Assembly (NCBI GenBank): GCA_003512825.1
Contig: DOOI01000207.1
Location: forward strand, 7,620 to 25,445
Direction: 5' to 3'
Length of the DNA stretch: 17,826 nucleotides
DNA from: Paracoccaceae bacterium
GTDB lineage: Bacteria; Pseudomonadota; Alphaproteobacteria; Rhodobacterales; Rhodobacteraceae
A model generated the notes under the pieces. It saw only the letters and a list, made by a program, of their open reading frames with translations. It ran no database searches and had not been told where the DNA came from. Shown in pieces: positions 9,001 through 14,870 of the stretch (position 1 is the stretch's first letter; each line of letters starts with the position of its first letter). The position numbers were made by a program, and so were the translations under genes.

Positions 9001-9470
9001 TGCAACACAGTTGAGCTTTCTCCGGTATGATCATCGCCCATGGCAACGATCACGCCGCCATTCTTTGAGCTGCCCGCCATATTCGCATGACGAAACACAT
9101 CCCCCGAACGGTCTACGCCGGGACCTTTGCCATACCACAGGCCAAAAACCCCGTCGAACTTGCCCTCGCAGCGCAACTCTGCCTGTTGCGCGCCCCAAAT
9201 CGCAGTAGCTGCAAGATCTTCGTTCAACCCTTCTTGGAATTGGACATCATGCTCGGCCAGCACCTTGCCCGCACGGCGCATTTGCATGTCAACCGCCCCC
9301 AAGGGCGATCCGCGATACCCCGTCACATATCCGGCGGTATTCAGCCCCGCCGCCCGGTCCCGCGCCTTTTGCATCAGCATCAAGCGCACCAAGGCTTGTG
9401 TGCCGTTCAACAGAACCGGTGATTTTTCCAAATCAAAACGATCGTTCAGTGATACCTTTGCCGTCGTCAT
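6048..9470 (-). CDS. Indolepyruvate:ferredoxin oxidoreductase, single-chain (alpha/beta/gamma fusion)
   Basis: The product is 1140 residues. The N-terminal pyruvate-ferredoxin-oxidoreductase-like pyrimidine-binding domain starts with the NGTQALVRLML and YRGSPLG motifs. The PYFCSGCPHN cysteine motif is at about 432-441. The thiamine-diphosphate site is GDGTYNHSG (about 499-507) with NDAVAMTGGQ (528-537). A ferredoxin-like cysteine cluster follows (CEGCGDCGQKSNC ... CNKDFSCLKGFC, about 636-680). The C-terminal gamma domain begins at GVGGTGVVTLG (about 722). This is the fused form of the IorA/IorB enzymes, oxidatively decarboxylating aryl pyruvates or related 2-oxoacids to acyl-CoA with reduction of ferredoxin. 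The true substrate is not determinable here. In aerobes such proteins are thought to serve aromatic amino acid or branched 2-oxoacid catabolism. The ATG at 9470 has an AAGGGGAG-like ribosome site. It is divergent from a LysR-type gene, its likely regulator. Confidence 0.93.
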   Translation of the reverse strand: MTTAKVSLNDRFDLEKSPVLLNGTQALVRLMLMQKARDRAAGLNTAGYVTGYRGSPLGAVDMQMRRAGKVLAEHDVQFQEGLNEDLAATAIWGAQQAELRCEGKFDGVFGLWYGKGPGVDRSGDVFRHANMAGSSKNGGVIVAMGDDHTGESSTVLHQSEWALVDAYMPIVSPAGVQEILDLGIYAYALSRFSGTWVGLKTMKDTVEATAVVDARPDRVSVVAPTDFPMPQGGLNIRLVDNPTQQEARLIDHKRFAAEAFARANRIDKRVWGKPGAKIGFVAAGKNWLDLLHSMALLGIDAAEAERLGITTYKVAQVWPLDMTSFNEWADGLDLIVVVEEKRKLIEVQIKEALFDTRDTRRVYGWYKGGAGGLHDKELFPSKGALDPVWIAEQLGDILIEEGCGTEKVQSGLDAIREAKRNDNAEEIAQRIPYFCSGCPHNSSTRVPEGSRAYAGIGCHFMSQWMDRSTLGFTQMGGEGANWIGESLFSKRDHVFQNLGDGTYNHSGIQAIRAAMAANTTMTYKILFNDAVAMTGGQGNEGGLDAYRIAAEVRAMGVEQLFVVYDKKEDVNLAGFPSGVPTYERADLQTVQEKCTTLKGVSVILYVQTCAAEKRRRRKRGKFPDPDRRVFINTDVCEGCGDCGQKSNCVSIVPVETELGRKRAVDQSNCNKDFSCLKGFCPSFVTLEGAQVKKTETAVLHLPDLPMPQMAAINGTWNVVITGVGGTGVVTLGAVLAQAAQIDGKGAGMMEMAGLAQKGGAVHIHCRIANRPEDISAVRVATGEADALIGGDLVVSAGAKTIGLTRSGRTGAVVNNHDIVTGDFTRNTEFRIPTERLGLALEARLRERLAMFDASELARVTLGDSIFSNMMVFGAAWQNGLIPLSLAAMEEAIRLNGAAVDKNLRAFAIGRWAVVDPAAAAALMSAKVVSKPKSLAERIAFRAAHLVDYQNVGLAAKYRALVDQVADEKVKEAVAQGYHKVLAYKDEYEVARLHLQTVEKAKEQFEGDFKMKFHLAPPLLTKMGADGKPLKIEYGPRMLKMFGILAKFKGLRGTALDVFGRTAERRMERALIAQYEADMANVLPKLTDATRDAIVALAELPLQIRGFGHVKEAAHAKAQARRDELLAVIRAGGTETRKAAE

Positions 9471-9515
9471 ACGCTGGTCTCCCCTTCCTGCTCATGACAT
9501 GCTCAGTCTAGCATC

Positions 9516-9543
9516 ATACTAGGTCAAGTTTTCTGACCTACAA
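9516..9543 (-). promoter_or_regulatory. Candidate promoter of the indolepyruvate oxidoreductase gene
   Basis: On the minus strand, TTGTAG (9538-9543) and TAGTAT (9516-9521) are separated by 16 bases. Transcription would begin near 9509 and leave about 38 bases of leader before the ATG at 9470. A palindrome (9520-9540) lies almost exactly between the two elements. Confidence 0.4.
9520..9540. promoter_or_regulatory. Perfect inverted repeat, probable LysR-type operator
   Basis: TAGGTCA (9520-9526) and TGACCTA (9534-9540) are exact inverse complements separated by 7 bases. The inner part fits the T-N11-A rule of LysR-type boxes (T9524 to A9536). It sits in the region shared by the divergent oxidoreductase and LysR genes and overlaps the candidate oxidoreductase promoter. 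The binding protein is inferred from position only. Confidence 0.6.
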
Positions 9544-9553
9544 CCAAAAAAAA

Positions 9554-9598
9554 CGTGACAACCTGACGTCACGGCACGGTTAAGGGGTGGCAGCCACC
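9554..9598. promoter_or_regulatory. Two further palindromes upstream of the LysR-type gene
   Basis: CGTGAC (9554-9559) and GTCACG (9568-9573) form a 6-bp inverted repeat with an 8-base spacer. GGTGGC-A-GCCACC (9586-9598) is a second, compact one. Both lie between the first palindrome and the LysR start, where autoregulatory sites are usual. Function is inferred only. Confidence 0.35.
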
Positions 9599-9641
9599 GA
9601 ATTGTGCGGTAACCGTTGAGAAGTTAAGGAAAGTTGCGACT

Positions 9642-10547
9642 ATGGATTGGGACAAGCTCAGAATATTCCACGCTGTTGCGGATGCAGGGTCGTTGACGCA
9701 TGCTGGCGACACGCTGCATCTCAGCCAATCGGCTGTCTCACGGCAGATCCGTGCGCTGGAAGAAAGCCTAAACACCACGCTGTTCCACCGCCATGCCCGC
9801 GGACTGATTCTTACAGAACAGGGAGAGTTGTTATTCGAGGCCACATCCTCGATGGTCAAACGCCTCGACACCGCCGCCGCGCGCATCCGCGACAGCGAGG
9901 AAGAAGTCTTTGGCGAATTGCGTGTCACCACAACCACAGGCTTCGGCTCTCTTTGGCTCGCCCCTCGCCTTCCAGCCCTTTACACCAAATACCCCGATCT
10001 CAAGATCGACCTGATGCTTGAAGAGCGTGTGCTTGATTTGCCGATGCGCGAAGCGGATGTGGCCATCCGTATGAAAGAGCCCAGCCAAGCTGACCTTATT
10101 CGCAAACGCCTGATGGGCGTGCGAATGCGCCTTTATGCCTCGCCAGATTACCTTGCAAAGCATGGCACACCTGAACGGATCGAGGATGTCGCGCAGCATC
10201 GCCTGATTTGCCAAAACCCGACCGCCCATCAGGTTGGGGCGGGCGCTATGCTTGTAGCGCATCTCATGAGCTATGAGCCGCGCTCCACTTTAAAGGTCAA
10301 TAACTACTTTGGCGTGCTGCAAGGCGTTCTATCGAACCTCGGCGTTGGCGTTTTGCCCGACTATCTGACGCAAGATTTTCCGAATCTCTCCCGCGTGATG
10401 CCAGAAGTGGAAAGCGCGGAAGTGCCCGTGTTTCTGGCCTACCCAGAGGAATTGCGGCACTCAAAACGTGTCTCTGCCTTCCGCGACTTCGTTCAGGAAG
10501 AGATCATCAGTTATCGCAAACAGCTTAAAGATCAGGCAGTTAGCTAA
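9642..10547 (+). CDS. LysR-family transcriptional regulator
   Basis: The product is 301 residues, the standard LysR length. The N-terminal winged helix-turn-helix covers about residues 1-60, with the recognition region SLTHAGDTLHLSQSAVSRQIRALE. A linker helix follows, then the periplasmic-binding-protein-like effector domain from about residue 92 (GELRVTTTTGFGSLWLAPRLP). It carries the DVAIRM motif typical of the family and a late GVLSNLGVGVLPDYL segment. It is divergent from the indolepyruvate oxidoreductase gene with 171 bases between starts, the classical arrangement for a LysR regulator and its target, and this gap holds palindromes. The inducer is unknown; an aryl or branched 2-oxoacid or related amino acid is a guess from context. 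An AAGGAAAG ribosome site lies upstream of the ATG. Confidence 0.93.
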   Translation: MDWDKLRIFHAVADAGSLTHAGDTLHLSQSAVSRQIRALEESLNTTLFHRHARGLILTEQGELLFEATSSMVKRLDTAAARIRDSEEEVFGELRVTTTTGFGSLWLAPRLPALYTKYPDLKIDLMLEERVLDLPMREADVAIRMKEPSQADLIRKRLMGVRMRLYASPDYLAKHGTPERIEDVAQHRLICQNPTAHQVGAGAMLVAHLMSYEPRSTLKVNNYFGVLQGVLSNLGVGVLPDYLTQDFPNLSRVMPEVESAEVPVFLAYPEELRHSKRVSAFRDFVQEEIISYRKQLKDQAVS

Positions 10548-10584
10548 CCTGTTAAGCAAGTTATGCGCTGATCGCATATCGGCC

Positions 10585-10602
10585 ATGCTGCAAGCGCAGC
10601 AT
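10585..10602 (+). terminator. Weak hairpin terminator after the LysR-type gene
   Basis: ATGCTGC (10585-10591) and GCAGCAT (10596-10602) form a 7-bp stem with a 4-base AAGC loop, 37 bases after the LysR stop. The following bases (AATTGTCTT) make only a poor T tract, so termination would be inefficient. The right arm overlaps the proposed -10 element of the small RNA. Confidence 0.35.
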
Positions 10603-10605
10603 AAT
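10600..10605 (+). promoter_or_regulatory. Candidate -10 element for the small RNA
   Basis: CATAAT differs from the TATAAT consensus at one base and would place the transcript start at about 10612, just before the first hairpin. No good -35 element is seen at the expected distance, so an activator or another sigma factor may be needed. Confidence 0.3.
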
Positions 10606-10611
10606 TGTCTT

Positions 10612-10725
10612 GATTGGGGCGCATGTGATGCCTCATTCATCATTTGACGGAAGCGACGGTAAGTCCGGCTTCCATCATACCTCCCTGTTGGACTTCGGCC
10701 GAGCTTTGTGCTCGGCCTTTTTTTT
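10612..10725 (+). ncRNA. Small regulatory RNA candidate, possibly suhB/mmgR-like
   Basis: There is no convincing ORF, but the structure is ordered. Hairpin 1 pairs GGGGC (10616-10620) with GCCTC (10630-10634), including one G-U pair. A single-stranded ATTCATCATTTGAC stretch follows. Hairpin 2 pairs GGAAGC (10649-10654) with GCTTCC (10668-10673), with an inner GAC/GTC stem and a GGTAA loop. An unpaired stretch holding ACCTCCCTG, complementary to a Shine-Dalgarno sequence, comes next. A textbook intrinsic terminator ends it (10697-10717 plus eight Ts). Total length would be about 110 nt. An anti-Shine-Dalgarno loop between hairpins and a terminator is typical of trans-acting, Hfq-dependent alphaproteobacterial sRNAs. 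The layout reminds me of the suhB/mmgR (alpha-r8) family, but that name is from memory and untested. Confidence 0.65.
10697..10725 (+). terminator. Strong intrinsic terminator (end of small RNA candidate)
   Basis: GGCCGAGC (10697-10704) pairs perfectly with GCTCGGCC (10710-10717) across a 5-base TTTGT loop and is followed by eight Ts (10718-10725). It insulates purL from the regulator and the small RNA. Confidence 0.9.
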
Positions 10726-10895
10726 GGTCTGGGCCGCGACGCCCCCCAGATCCAAACGCACTCTTGGATTTGGCAGTCATTGTTTTCGCATAAAATGGCG
10801 CCACAAGGCCCGACGCGGCGCATCCGCCTCTTTCCCCCTGCCCCCCCTTCCGCTATGACGCGCAGAAATCTGCCGCCCGCCAAAGGAGCCCGCCG
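10726..10895 (+). promoter_or_regulatory. purL leader region
   Basis: This 170-base stretch after the terminator must hold the purL promoter. A candidate is TTGGCA (10770-10775) with TAAAAT (10791-10796), but the 15-base spacing is short. An inverted repeat ATCCAA (10750-10755) / TTGGAT (10764-10769) lies at its upstream edge and could be an operator. A pyrimidine-rich tract (about 10828-10851) precedes the ribosome site AAGGAG (10883-10888), which is 7 bases before the ATG. No riboswitch fold was recognised. Confidence 0.3.
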
Positions 10896-13055
10896 ATGCA
10901 GGACCCCGCCATCACCCCCGAGCTGATCGCTTCTCACGGCCTAAAACCCGATGAATATGCCCGCATCCTCGAAATTATCGGTCGCGAGCCAACCTTCACC
11001 GAGTTGGGCATCTTCTCGGCCATGTGGAACGAGCATTGTTCCTACAAATCCTCCAAGAAATGGTTGCGCGGACTGCCCACCAAAGGGCCGCAAGTCATTT
11101 GCGGTCCGGGCGAAAACGCAGGTGTTGTCGACATTGGCGATGGTCAGGCCGTTATTTTCAAAATGGAAAGCCATAACCACCCCTCTTATATCGAGCCTTA
11201 CCAAGGCGCGGCTACGGGCGTTGGGGGCATCCTGCGCGACGTTTTCACCATGGGCGCCCGTCCGATTGCAGCCATGAACTCGCTGTCTTTCGGCGCCATT
11301 GACCATTGGAAAACCCGTCAATTGGTGCATGGCGTGGTCGAAGGCGTTGGCGGCTATGGCAATGCGTTTGGCGTTCCTACCGTGGGGGGCGAAGTCCGCT
11401 TTCACCCAGCTTATAATGGCAATTGCCTCGTTAACGCCTTTGCAGCAGGTCTCGCAGACAGCGACAAGATCTTTTATTCGGCCGCCTCGGGTGTCGGGAT
11501 GCCTGTCGTTTACCTTGGTGCCAAGACAGGCCGCGACGGTGTGGGCGGTGCCACCATGGCGTCAGCCGAGTTCGACGAAACCATTGAAGAAAAGCGCCCG
11601 ACTGTCCAAGTTGGCGACCCCTTTACCGAAAAGCGCCTGCTTGAGGCATGCCTCGAATTGATGGCCTCTGGGGCTGTCATCTCGATCCAAGACATGGGTG
11701 CCGCGGGCCTGACCTGTTCTGCTGTGGAAATGGGTGACAAAGGCGGTTTGGGGATCAAGCTCAACCTCGACCACGTTCCCCAACGCGAAGCCGCTATGAC
11801 CGCCTATGAGATGATGCTCTCGGAGAGCCAGGAGCGTATGCTCATGGTGCTCAAGCCCGAAAAAGAGGCCGAAGCCAAAGCAATCTTCGACAAATGGGAC
11901 CTCGACTTCGCCATCGTTGGCGAAACTATCCCCGAAGATCGCTTCCTCATCTTGCACGGCAATACCGTCAAGGCCGACCTCCCCCTGTCAAAGCTTTCCT
12001 CGTCTGCGCCGGAATATGATCGCCCTTGGGTCCCGACACCCGCAGCCGCCCCTCTGGCACCCGTTGCCGAGGTGGATGCCATCGACGGTCTCAAATCCTT
12101 GATTGGCACACCCAACTATGCCGCCAAGCAATGGGTCTATGAACAATATGACTCCATGGTTATGGCAGATACGGTGCGCGCTCCCGGTCTCGGTGCAGGT
12201 ATCATTCGGGTGCACGGCACGGGCAAGGCTCTGGCCTTCACCTCAGATGTGACCCCGCGCTATGTCAAAGCCAACCCTGTCGAGGGCGGAAAACAAGCCG
12301 TCGCAGAGGCCTTCCGCAACCTGATCTCTGTCGGAGCCAAACCATTGGCCACCACCGACAACCTCAACTTTGGCAACCCGGAAAAGCCTGAAATCATGGG
12401 CCAATTTGTGGGTGCTCTTCAAGGGATCGGCGAAGCCTGCCTCGCGCTCGACACCCCCATCGTCTCGGGCAACGTTTCCCTTTATAACGAAACGGATGGC
12501 AAAGGCATTCTGCCGACCCCAACCATCTGCGCCGTGGGCCTGATCGAAACCCCAGACCGTGCCATTCTCGGCCCAGCACAGCCCGGCGATATCGCCCTTC
12601 TTTTGGGCGCAACACGCGGTCATCTGGGCCAATCCGCCCTCTTGGCCGAGCATTTCGGCCGTGAAGACGGCGACGCCCCCCAAGTCGATCTCGCCGCAGA
12701 AGCCGCTCATGGCGCGTTTATTCGCACCCAGCACAAGGCAATCCGCGCCTGCACCGACCTTGCCGATGGCGGCTTGGCACTGGCCGCTTTTGAAATGGCC
12801 GACGCAGCCCAGACAGGCCTTGGCATTGACGTCACGAGCACGGCTCAGCTTTTCGGAGAGGACCAAGCCCGCTACCTCATTGCGGCTTCGTCCGAAAACG
12901 CAGCGCTGCTCGAAACAGCCGCGCAAGCTGCGGGCATTCCCTTGGCACGCATCGGCACATTCGGCGGCACCACGCTGCGTTTGGGAACATCCGAGAGCAA
13001 ACTTGCAGACCTGCAAAGCCTCTACCGCAGCGCCTTTGCTGCGGCGGTAAACTGA
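10896..13055 (+). CDS. purL: Phosphoribosylformylglycinamidine synthase subunit PurL
   Basis: The product is 719 residues, the size of the small, separate PurL that works with PurQ and PurS rather than the 1300-residue fused enzyme. Motifs in order are [14 protein letters not shown] (about 44-57), the ATP/metal-binding ESHNHPS (91-97), [14 protein letters not shown] (110-123), [20 protein letters not shown], and in the second half [15 protein letters not shown] and GNVSLYNET (about 525). It catalyses the ATP-dependent conversion of FGAR to FGAM in de novo purine synthesis, in the cytoplasm, using ammonia from PurQ. purQ and purS are not in the window. AAGGAG lies 7 bases before the ATG, which fixes the start. 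Confidence 0.98.
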   Translation: MQDPAITPELIASHGLKPDEYARILEIIGREPTFTELGIFSAMWNEHCSYKSSKKWLRGLPTKGPQVICGPGENAGVVDIGDGQAVIFKMESHNHPSYIEPYQGAATGVGGILRDVFTMGARPIAAMNSLSFGAIDHWKTRQLVHGVVEGVGGYGNAFGVPTVGGEVRFHPAYNGNCLVNAFAAGLADSDKIFYSAASGVGMPVVYLGAKTGRDGVGGATMASAEFDETIEEKRPTVQVGDPFTEKRLLEACLELMASGAVISIQDMGAAGLTCSAVEMGDKGGLGIKLNLDHVPQREAAMTAYEMMLSESQERMLMVLKPEKEAEAKAIFDKWDLDFAIVGETIPEDRFLILHGNTVKADLPLSKLSSSAPEYDRPWVPTPAAAPLAPVAEVDAIDGLKSLIGTPNYAAKQWVYEQYDSMVMADTVRAPGLGAGIIRVHGTGKALAFTSDVTPRYVKANPVEGGKQAVAEAFRNLISVGAKPLATTDNLNFGNPEKPEIMGQFVGALQGIGEACLALDTPIVSGNVSLYNETDGKGILPTPTICAVGLIETPDRAILGPAQPGDIALLLGATRGHLGQSALLAEHFGREDGDAPQVDLAAEAAHGAFIRTQHKAIRACTDLADGGLALAAFEMADAAQTGLGIDVTSTAQLFGEDQARYLIAASSENAALLETAAQAAGIPLARIGTFGGTTLRLGTSESKLADLQSLYRSAFAAAVN

Positions 13056-13090
13056 TCCGATTTCGACTAGGGAAATTTCTCGACGGATCG

Positions 13091-13115
13091 AAAGGGGGGC
13101 TCTGCCCCCCTTTTT
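13091..13115. terminator. Intrinsic terminator shared by purL and the OsmC-family gene
   Basis: AAAGGGGGGC (13091-13100) pairs with GCCCCCCTTT (13104-13113) across a TCT loop. On the plus strand it ends in five Ts (13111-13115), ideal for purL. On the minus strand only three Ts follow, but it still lies just beyond the convergent OsmC-family stop. Confidence 0.88.
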
Positions 13116-13123
13116 GCTTCGCC

Positions 13124-13540
13124 TCATGCCTCTTGAATGATTATCTCATGCGTCAGCTCTGCCGAAAGCTCGAACATTTTCGACGCCGAGCAATATTTTT
13201 CTGCTGACAGCGCGACGGCCCGCTCCACAACCGCGCGCTTCAGGTCCTTGCCAGTGAAGGTGTAGATCAGCTTGACAGCCGTAAACACCTTTGGATCCTC
13301 CGCAGCCCGCTCCGCGTCCAATTCCACCTCAACACCTGTGATCGCGGCGCGCCCCTTCTCCAAGATCATCACCACATCAAAGGCCGTGCATCCGCCCAAG
13401 CCTAACAGCATCATTTCCATCGGACGCACCCCGATGTTGCGCCCACCGGATTCGGGCGCACCGTCCATCACCACCGCATGCCCCGAGCCACTCTCGCCCA
13501 GAAACGCACGCCCATTAATCCACGTCACTTTCGCCTTCAT
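13124..13540 (-). CDS. OsmC-family protein (thiol-dependent peroxidase-like)
   Basis: The product is 138 residues, the usual size. The two family cysteines are present: C51 in GLGGCTAFDVV and C117 in EKYCSASKM. A Glu in the RPMEMM segment (E42) could be the conserved catalytic acid. OsmC/Ohr proteins reduce organic hydroperoxides using these two thiols in the cytoplasm. This sequence looks nearer the general OsmC/YhfA branch than Ohr, so the substrate is uncertain. It is convergent with purL and divergent from bolA across a 181-base gap. A GGGGATGGAAG sequence precedes the ATG at 13540. A 6-bp inverted repeat at 13560-13576 lies about 20 bases upstream of the start and could be its operator. 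Confidence 0.88.
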   Translation of the reverse strand: MKAKVTWINGRAFLGESGSGHAVVMDGAPESGGRNIGVRPMEMMLLGLGGCTAFDVVMILEKGRAAITGVEVELDAERAAEDPKVFTAVKLIYTFTGKDLKRAVVERAVALSAEKYCSASKMFELSAELTHEIIIQEA

Positions 13541-13559
13541 CTTCCATCCCCTACTTTAC

Positions 13560-13576
13560 GAGATCCGTGCGATCTC
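13560..13576. promoter_or_regulatory. Inverted repeat between OsmC-family gene and bolA
   Basis: GAGATC (13560-13565) and GATCTC (13571-13576) are perfect inverse complements with a 5-base CGTGC spacer. It lies in the upstream region of the OsmC-family gene. It does not resemble the AT-rich OhrR box. A regulatory role is inferred only from position. Confidence 0.3.
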
Positions 13577-13643
13577 TTGCCTGCCCCATCTTTCGCGTGC
13601 CGTTGATCCCATGTCAAAGCCCGGTCAATTCCCCGGCTTGCCC

Positions 13644-13672
13644 TTGCGAGTTGCCCCGAGCCAGCCTAGATT
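13644..13672 (+). promoter_or_regulatory. Candidate promoter for bolA-grxD
   Basis: TTGCGA (13644-13649) and TAGATT (13667-13672) are separated by the optimal 17 bases. The start would fall near 13679, about 43 bases before the bolA ATG. Confidence 0.4.
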
Positions 13673-13721
13673 TGCTCAACCAACGCCCAAGCAACGCCCA
13701 GACGACCGGAGGACCAATTCC

Positions 13722-13958
13722 ATGCCCATCGACGCCCACGAGGTCGAAGCTCTGATCCGTGAAGCCTTTCCCAAGGCCATTATCAAAGTCGAAGGAGATG
13801 ACGGCGCGCATTTCTCTGCCGAGGTGGTAGACGAAAGCTTCCGCACCATGAACCGCGTGCAACAGCAACGCGCAGTCTACGCAGCCCTCAAAGGTAAAAT
13901 GGATGGCCCGCAAGGCGCGCTCCATGCCTTGGCGCTGACGACAAAAGCTCCCGAATAA
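13722..13958 (+). CDS. BolA family protein
   Basis: The product is 78 residues, matching short BolA/YrbA-type proteins. The class II KH-like fold is recognisable: an N-terminal helix (EVEALIREAFPKA), strands IKVEGDDGAHFSAEVVDESF, and the C-terminal helix RVQQQRAVYAALKGKM followed by LHALALTTKAP. The reading frame is open far upstream (to 13272), but GGAGG at 13708-13712, 9 bases before the ATG at 13722, and homology starting there fix this start. BolA proteins bind [2Fe-2S] clusters jointly with monothiol glutaredoxins. The next gene is such a glutaredoxin, 66 bases downstream on the same strand, so the pair probably forms an operon for iron-sulfur trafficking or iron sensing. The conserved His of the HALAL motif is a usual cluster ligand. 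Confidence 0.93.
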   Translation: MPIDAHEVEALIREAFPKAIIKVEGDDGAHFSAEVVDESFRTMNRVQQQRAVYAALKGKMDGPQGALHALALTTKAPE

Positions 13959-14024
13959 TCAGCGCCAATTCGCGCACGCTCGCCCCCCAAAGTGACGCCC
14001 CATTCAGTGATAGGACAGATCGAC

Positions 14025-14387
14025 ATGACCGACGCAAAATCCCGCATCGACACTCTGGTGAAATCCAAAGATGTCGTTCTCTTCATGAAAGGCACCAAAA
14101 TGATGCCGCAATGTGGCTTCTCCAGCCGCGTCGCAGGCGTCTTGAATTACATGGGCGTGGATTATGCCGATGTGAACGTGCTTGAAGACGCAGACATTCG
14201 CCAAGGGATCAAGGACTACTCGGACTGGCCGACGATCCCACAGCTCTATGTCAAAGGCGAATTTGTCGGTGGCTGCGACATCATCACCGAAATGACGCTC
14301 TCGGGCGAACTGGACACACTCTTTGAAGGCCAAGGCGTGGCTTACTCCAAAGAGGCCGCCGATAAAATCCGCGAAGCCAACGGCTGA
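14025..14387 (+). CDS. grxD: Monothiol glutaredoxin (Grx4/GrxD type)
   Basis: The product is 120 residues. The CGFS active site is at residues 30-33 ([10 protein letters not shown]). The cis-proline segment [19 protein letters not shown] provides the glutathione-binding TIP and GGCD motifs. Such proteins bind a glutathione-ligated [2Fe-2S] cluster and pass it to targets; they form heterodimers with BolA. The frame is open to a GTG at 13992, but AGGA at 14012-14015, 9 bases before the ATG at 14025, and the family N-terminus favour the shorter protein. It follows bolA by 66 bases and ends 31 bases before a strong terminator. Confidence 0.96.
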   Translation: MTDAKSRIDTLVKSKDVVLFMKGTKMMPQCGFSSRVAGVLNYMGVDYADVNVLEDADIRQGIKDYSDWPTIPQLYVKGEFVGGCDIITEMTLSGELDTLFEGQGVAYSKEAADKIREANG

Positions 14388-14418
14388 TCCAGCCGCATCG
14401 CCGCGCCTATTTCGATTT

Positions 14419-14447
14419 AAAAAGGGGCCTGCTTTGGGCCCCTTTTT
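14419..14447. terminator. Bidirectional intrinsic terminator between grxD and zapA
   Basis: AAAAAGGGGCC (14419-14429) pairs perfectly with GGCCCCTTTTT (14437-14447) across a 7-base loop. Because the arms start with five As and end with five Ts, it acts as a terminator in both directions, for grxD on the plus strand and the zapA operon on the minus strand. Confidence 0.92.
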
Positions 14448-14471
14448 CATCTTTACCGGTGAGCATCCCGA

Positions 14472-14867
14472 TCAGGAGGCAGCCTTTTCTTCGGCCCGTT
14501 GCGCCATCGCTTCCGCGCGCGCCGCCAATTCTGCCAGCGTCTCGCTCATTTGTGGCGGGATCACAGGCACCTCGATCCGCTCAGGCGCAGGCGCGGGCCT
14601 ATCACGCAAGCGCTGCACTTCGGCTTCCAAAGCTGCGATCTGTTCGTCTGCTTCGCGCACCCGGTCTTCCAAACCAGCAGTCTTGTCAGCCAGCATCAGC
14701 CCCGACATCAACAGCATGCGCGCCTCGGGCAACCGCCCGATTTGCTCTGTCAAAACAGACGCTTCGACATCAAGCATCTTGGCGGCCCCAAAGAGGAAAT
14801 GTTCCTCACCTTCTTGGCAAGAAACTTCAAAGGCACGCCCACCGATCCGGATTTCCACTTCAGGCAT
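14472..14867 (-). CDS. zapA: Cell division protein ZapA
   Basis: The product is 131 residues. The N-terminal globular domain has the family pattern EVEIRIGGRAFEVSCQEGEEHFLFGAAKMLD, followed by LPEARMLLMSGLMLADK. A long coiled coil runs over about residues 64-92 (LEDRVREADEQIAALEAEVQRLRDR). A proline-rich hinge and a final Ala/Glu-rich helix make it longer than the roughly 109-residue E. coli protein, as is usual in alphaproteobacteria. ZapA tetramers bind and cross-link FtsZ filaments at midcell. It starts 3 bases after the stop of the upstream coiled-coil gene, so the two are co-transcribed and probably translationally coupled. Confidence 0.92.
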   Translation of the reverse strand: MPEVEIRIGGRAFEVSCQEGEEHFLFGAAKMLDVEASVLTEQIGRLPEARMLLMSGLMLADKTAGLEDRVREADEQIAALEAEVQRLRDRPAPAPERIEVPVIPPQMSETLAELAARAEAMAQRAEEKAAS

Positions 14868-14870
14868 GGC

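Noticed and set aside
10610..10858. 82-residue plus-strand ORF across the small RNA candidate
   Set aside because: It runs through the perfect terminator stem and T-run and shows no protein character. The RNA structure explains the region better.
12243..13127. 294-residue minus-strand ORF antisense to purL
   Set aside because: It is a Gly/Cys/Arg-rich shadow frame opposite well-conserved PurL sequence.
13272..13721. Extended N-terminus of the bolA reading frame
   Set aside because: The open frame runs antisense through the OsmC-family gene. A well-spaced GGAGG and the BolA fold both start at 13722.
13992..14024. Upstream GTG as glutaredoxin start
   Set aside because: It adds 11 residues outside the family domain. 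AGGA at 14012-14015 is properly placed for the ATG at 14025.
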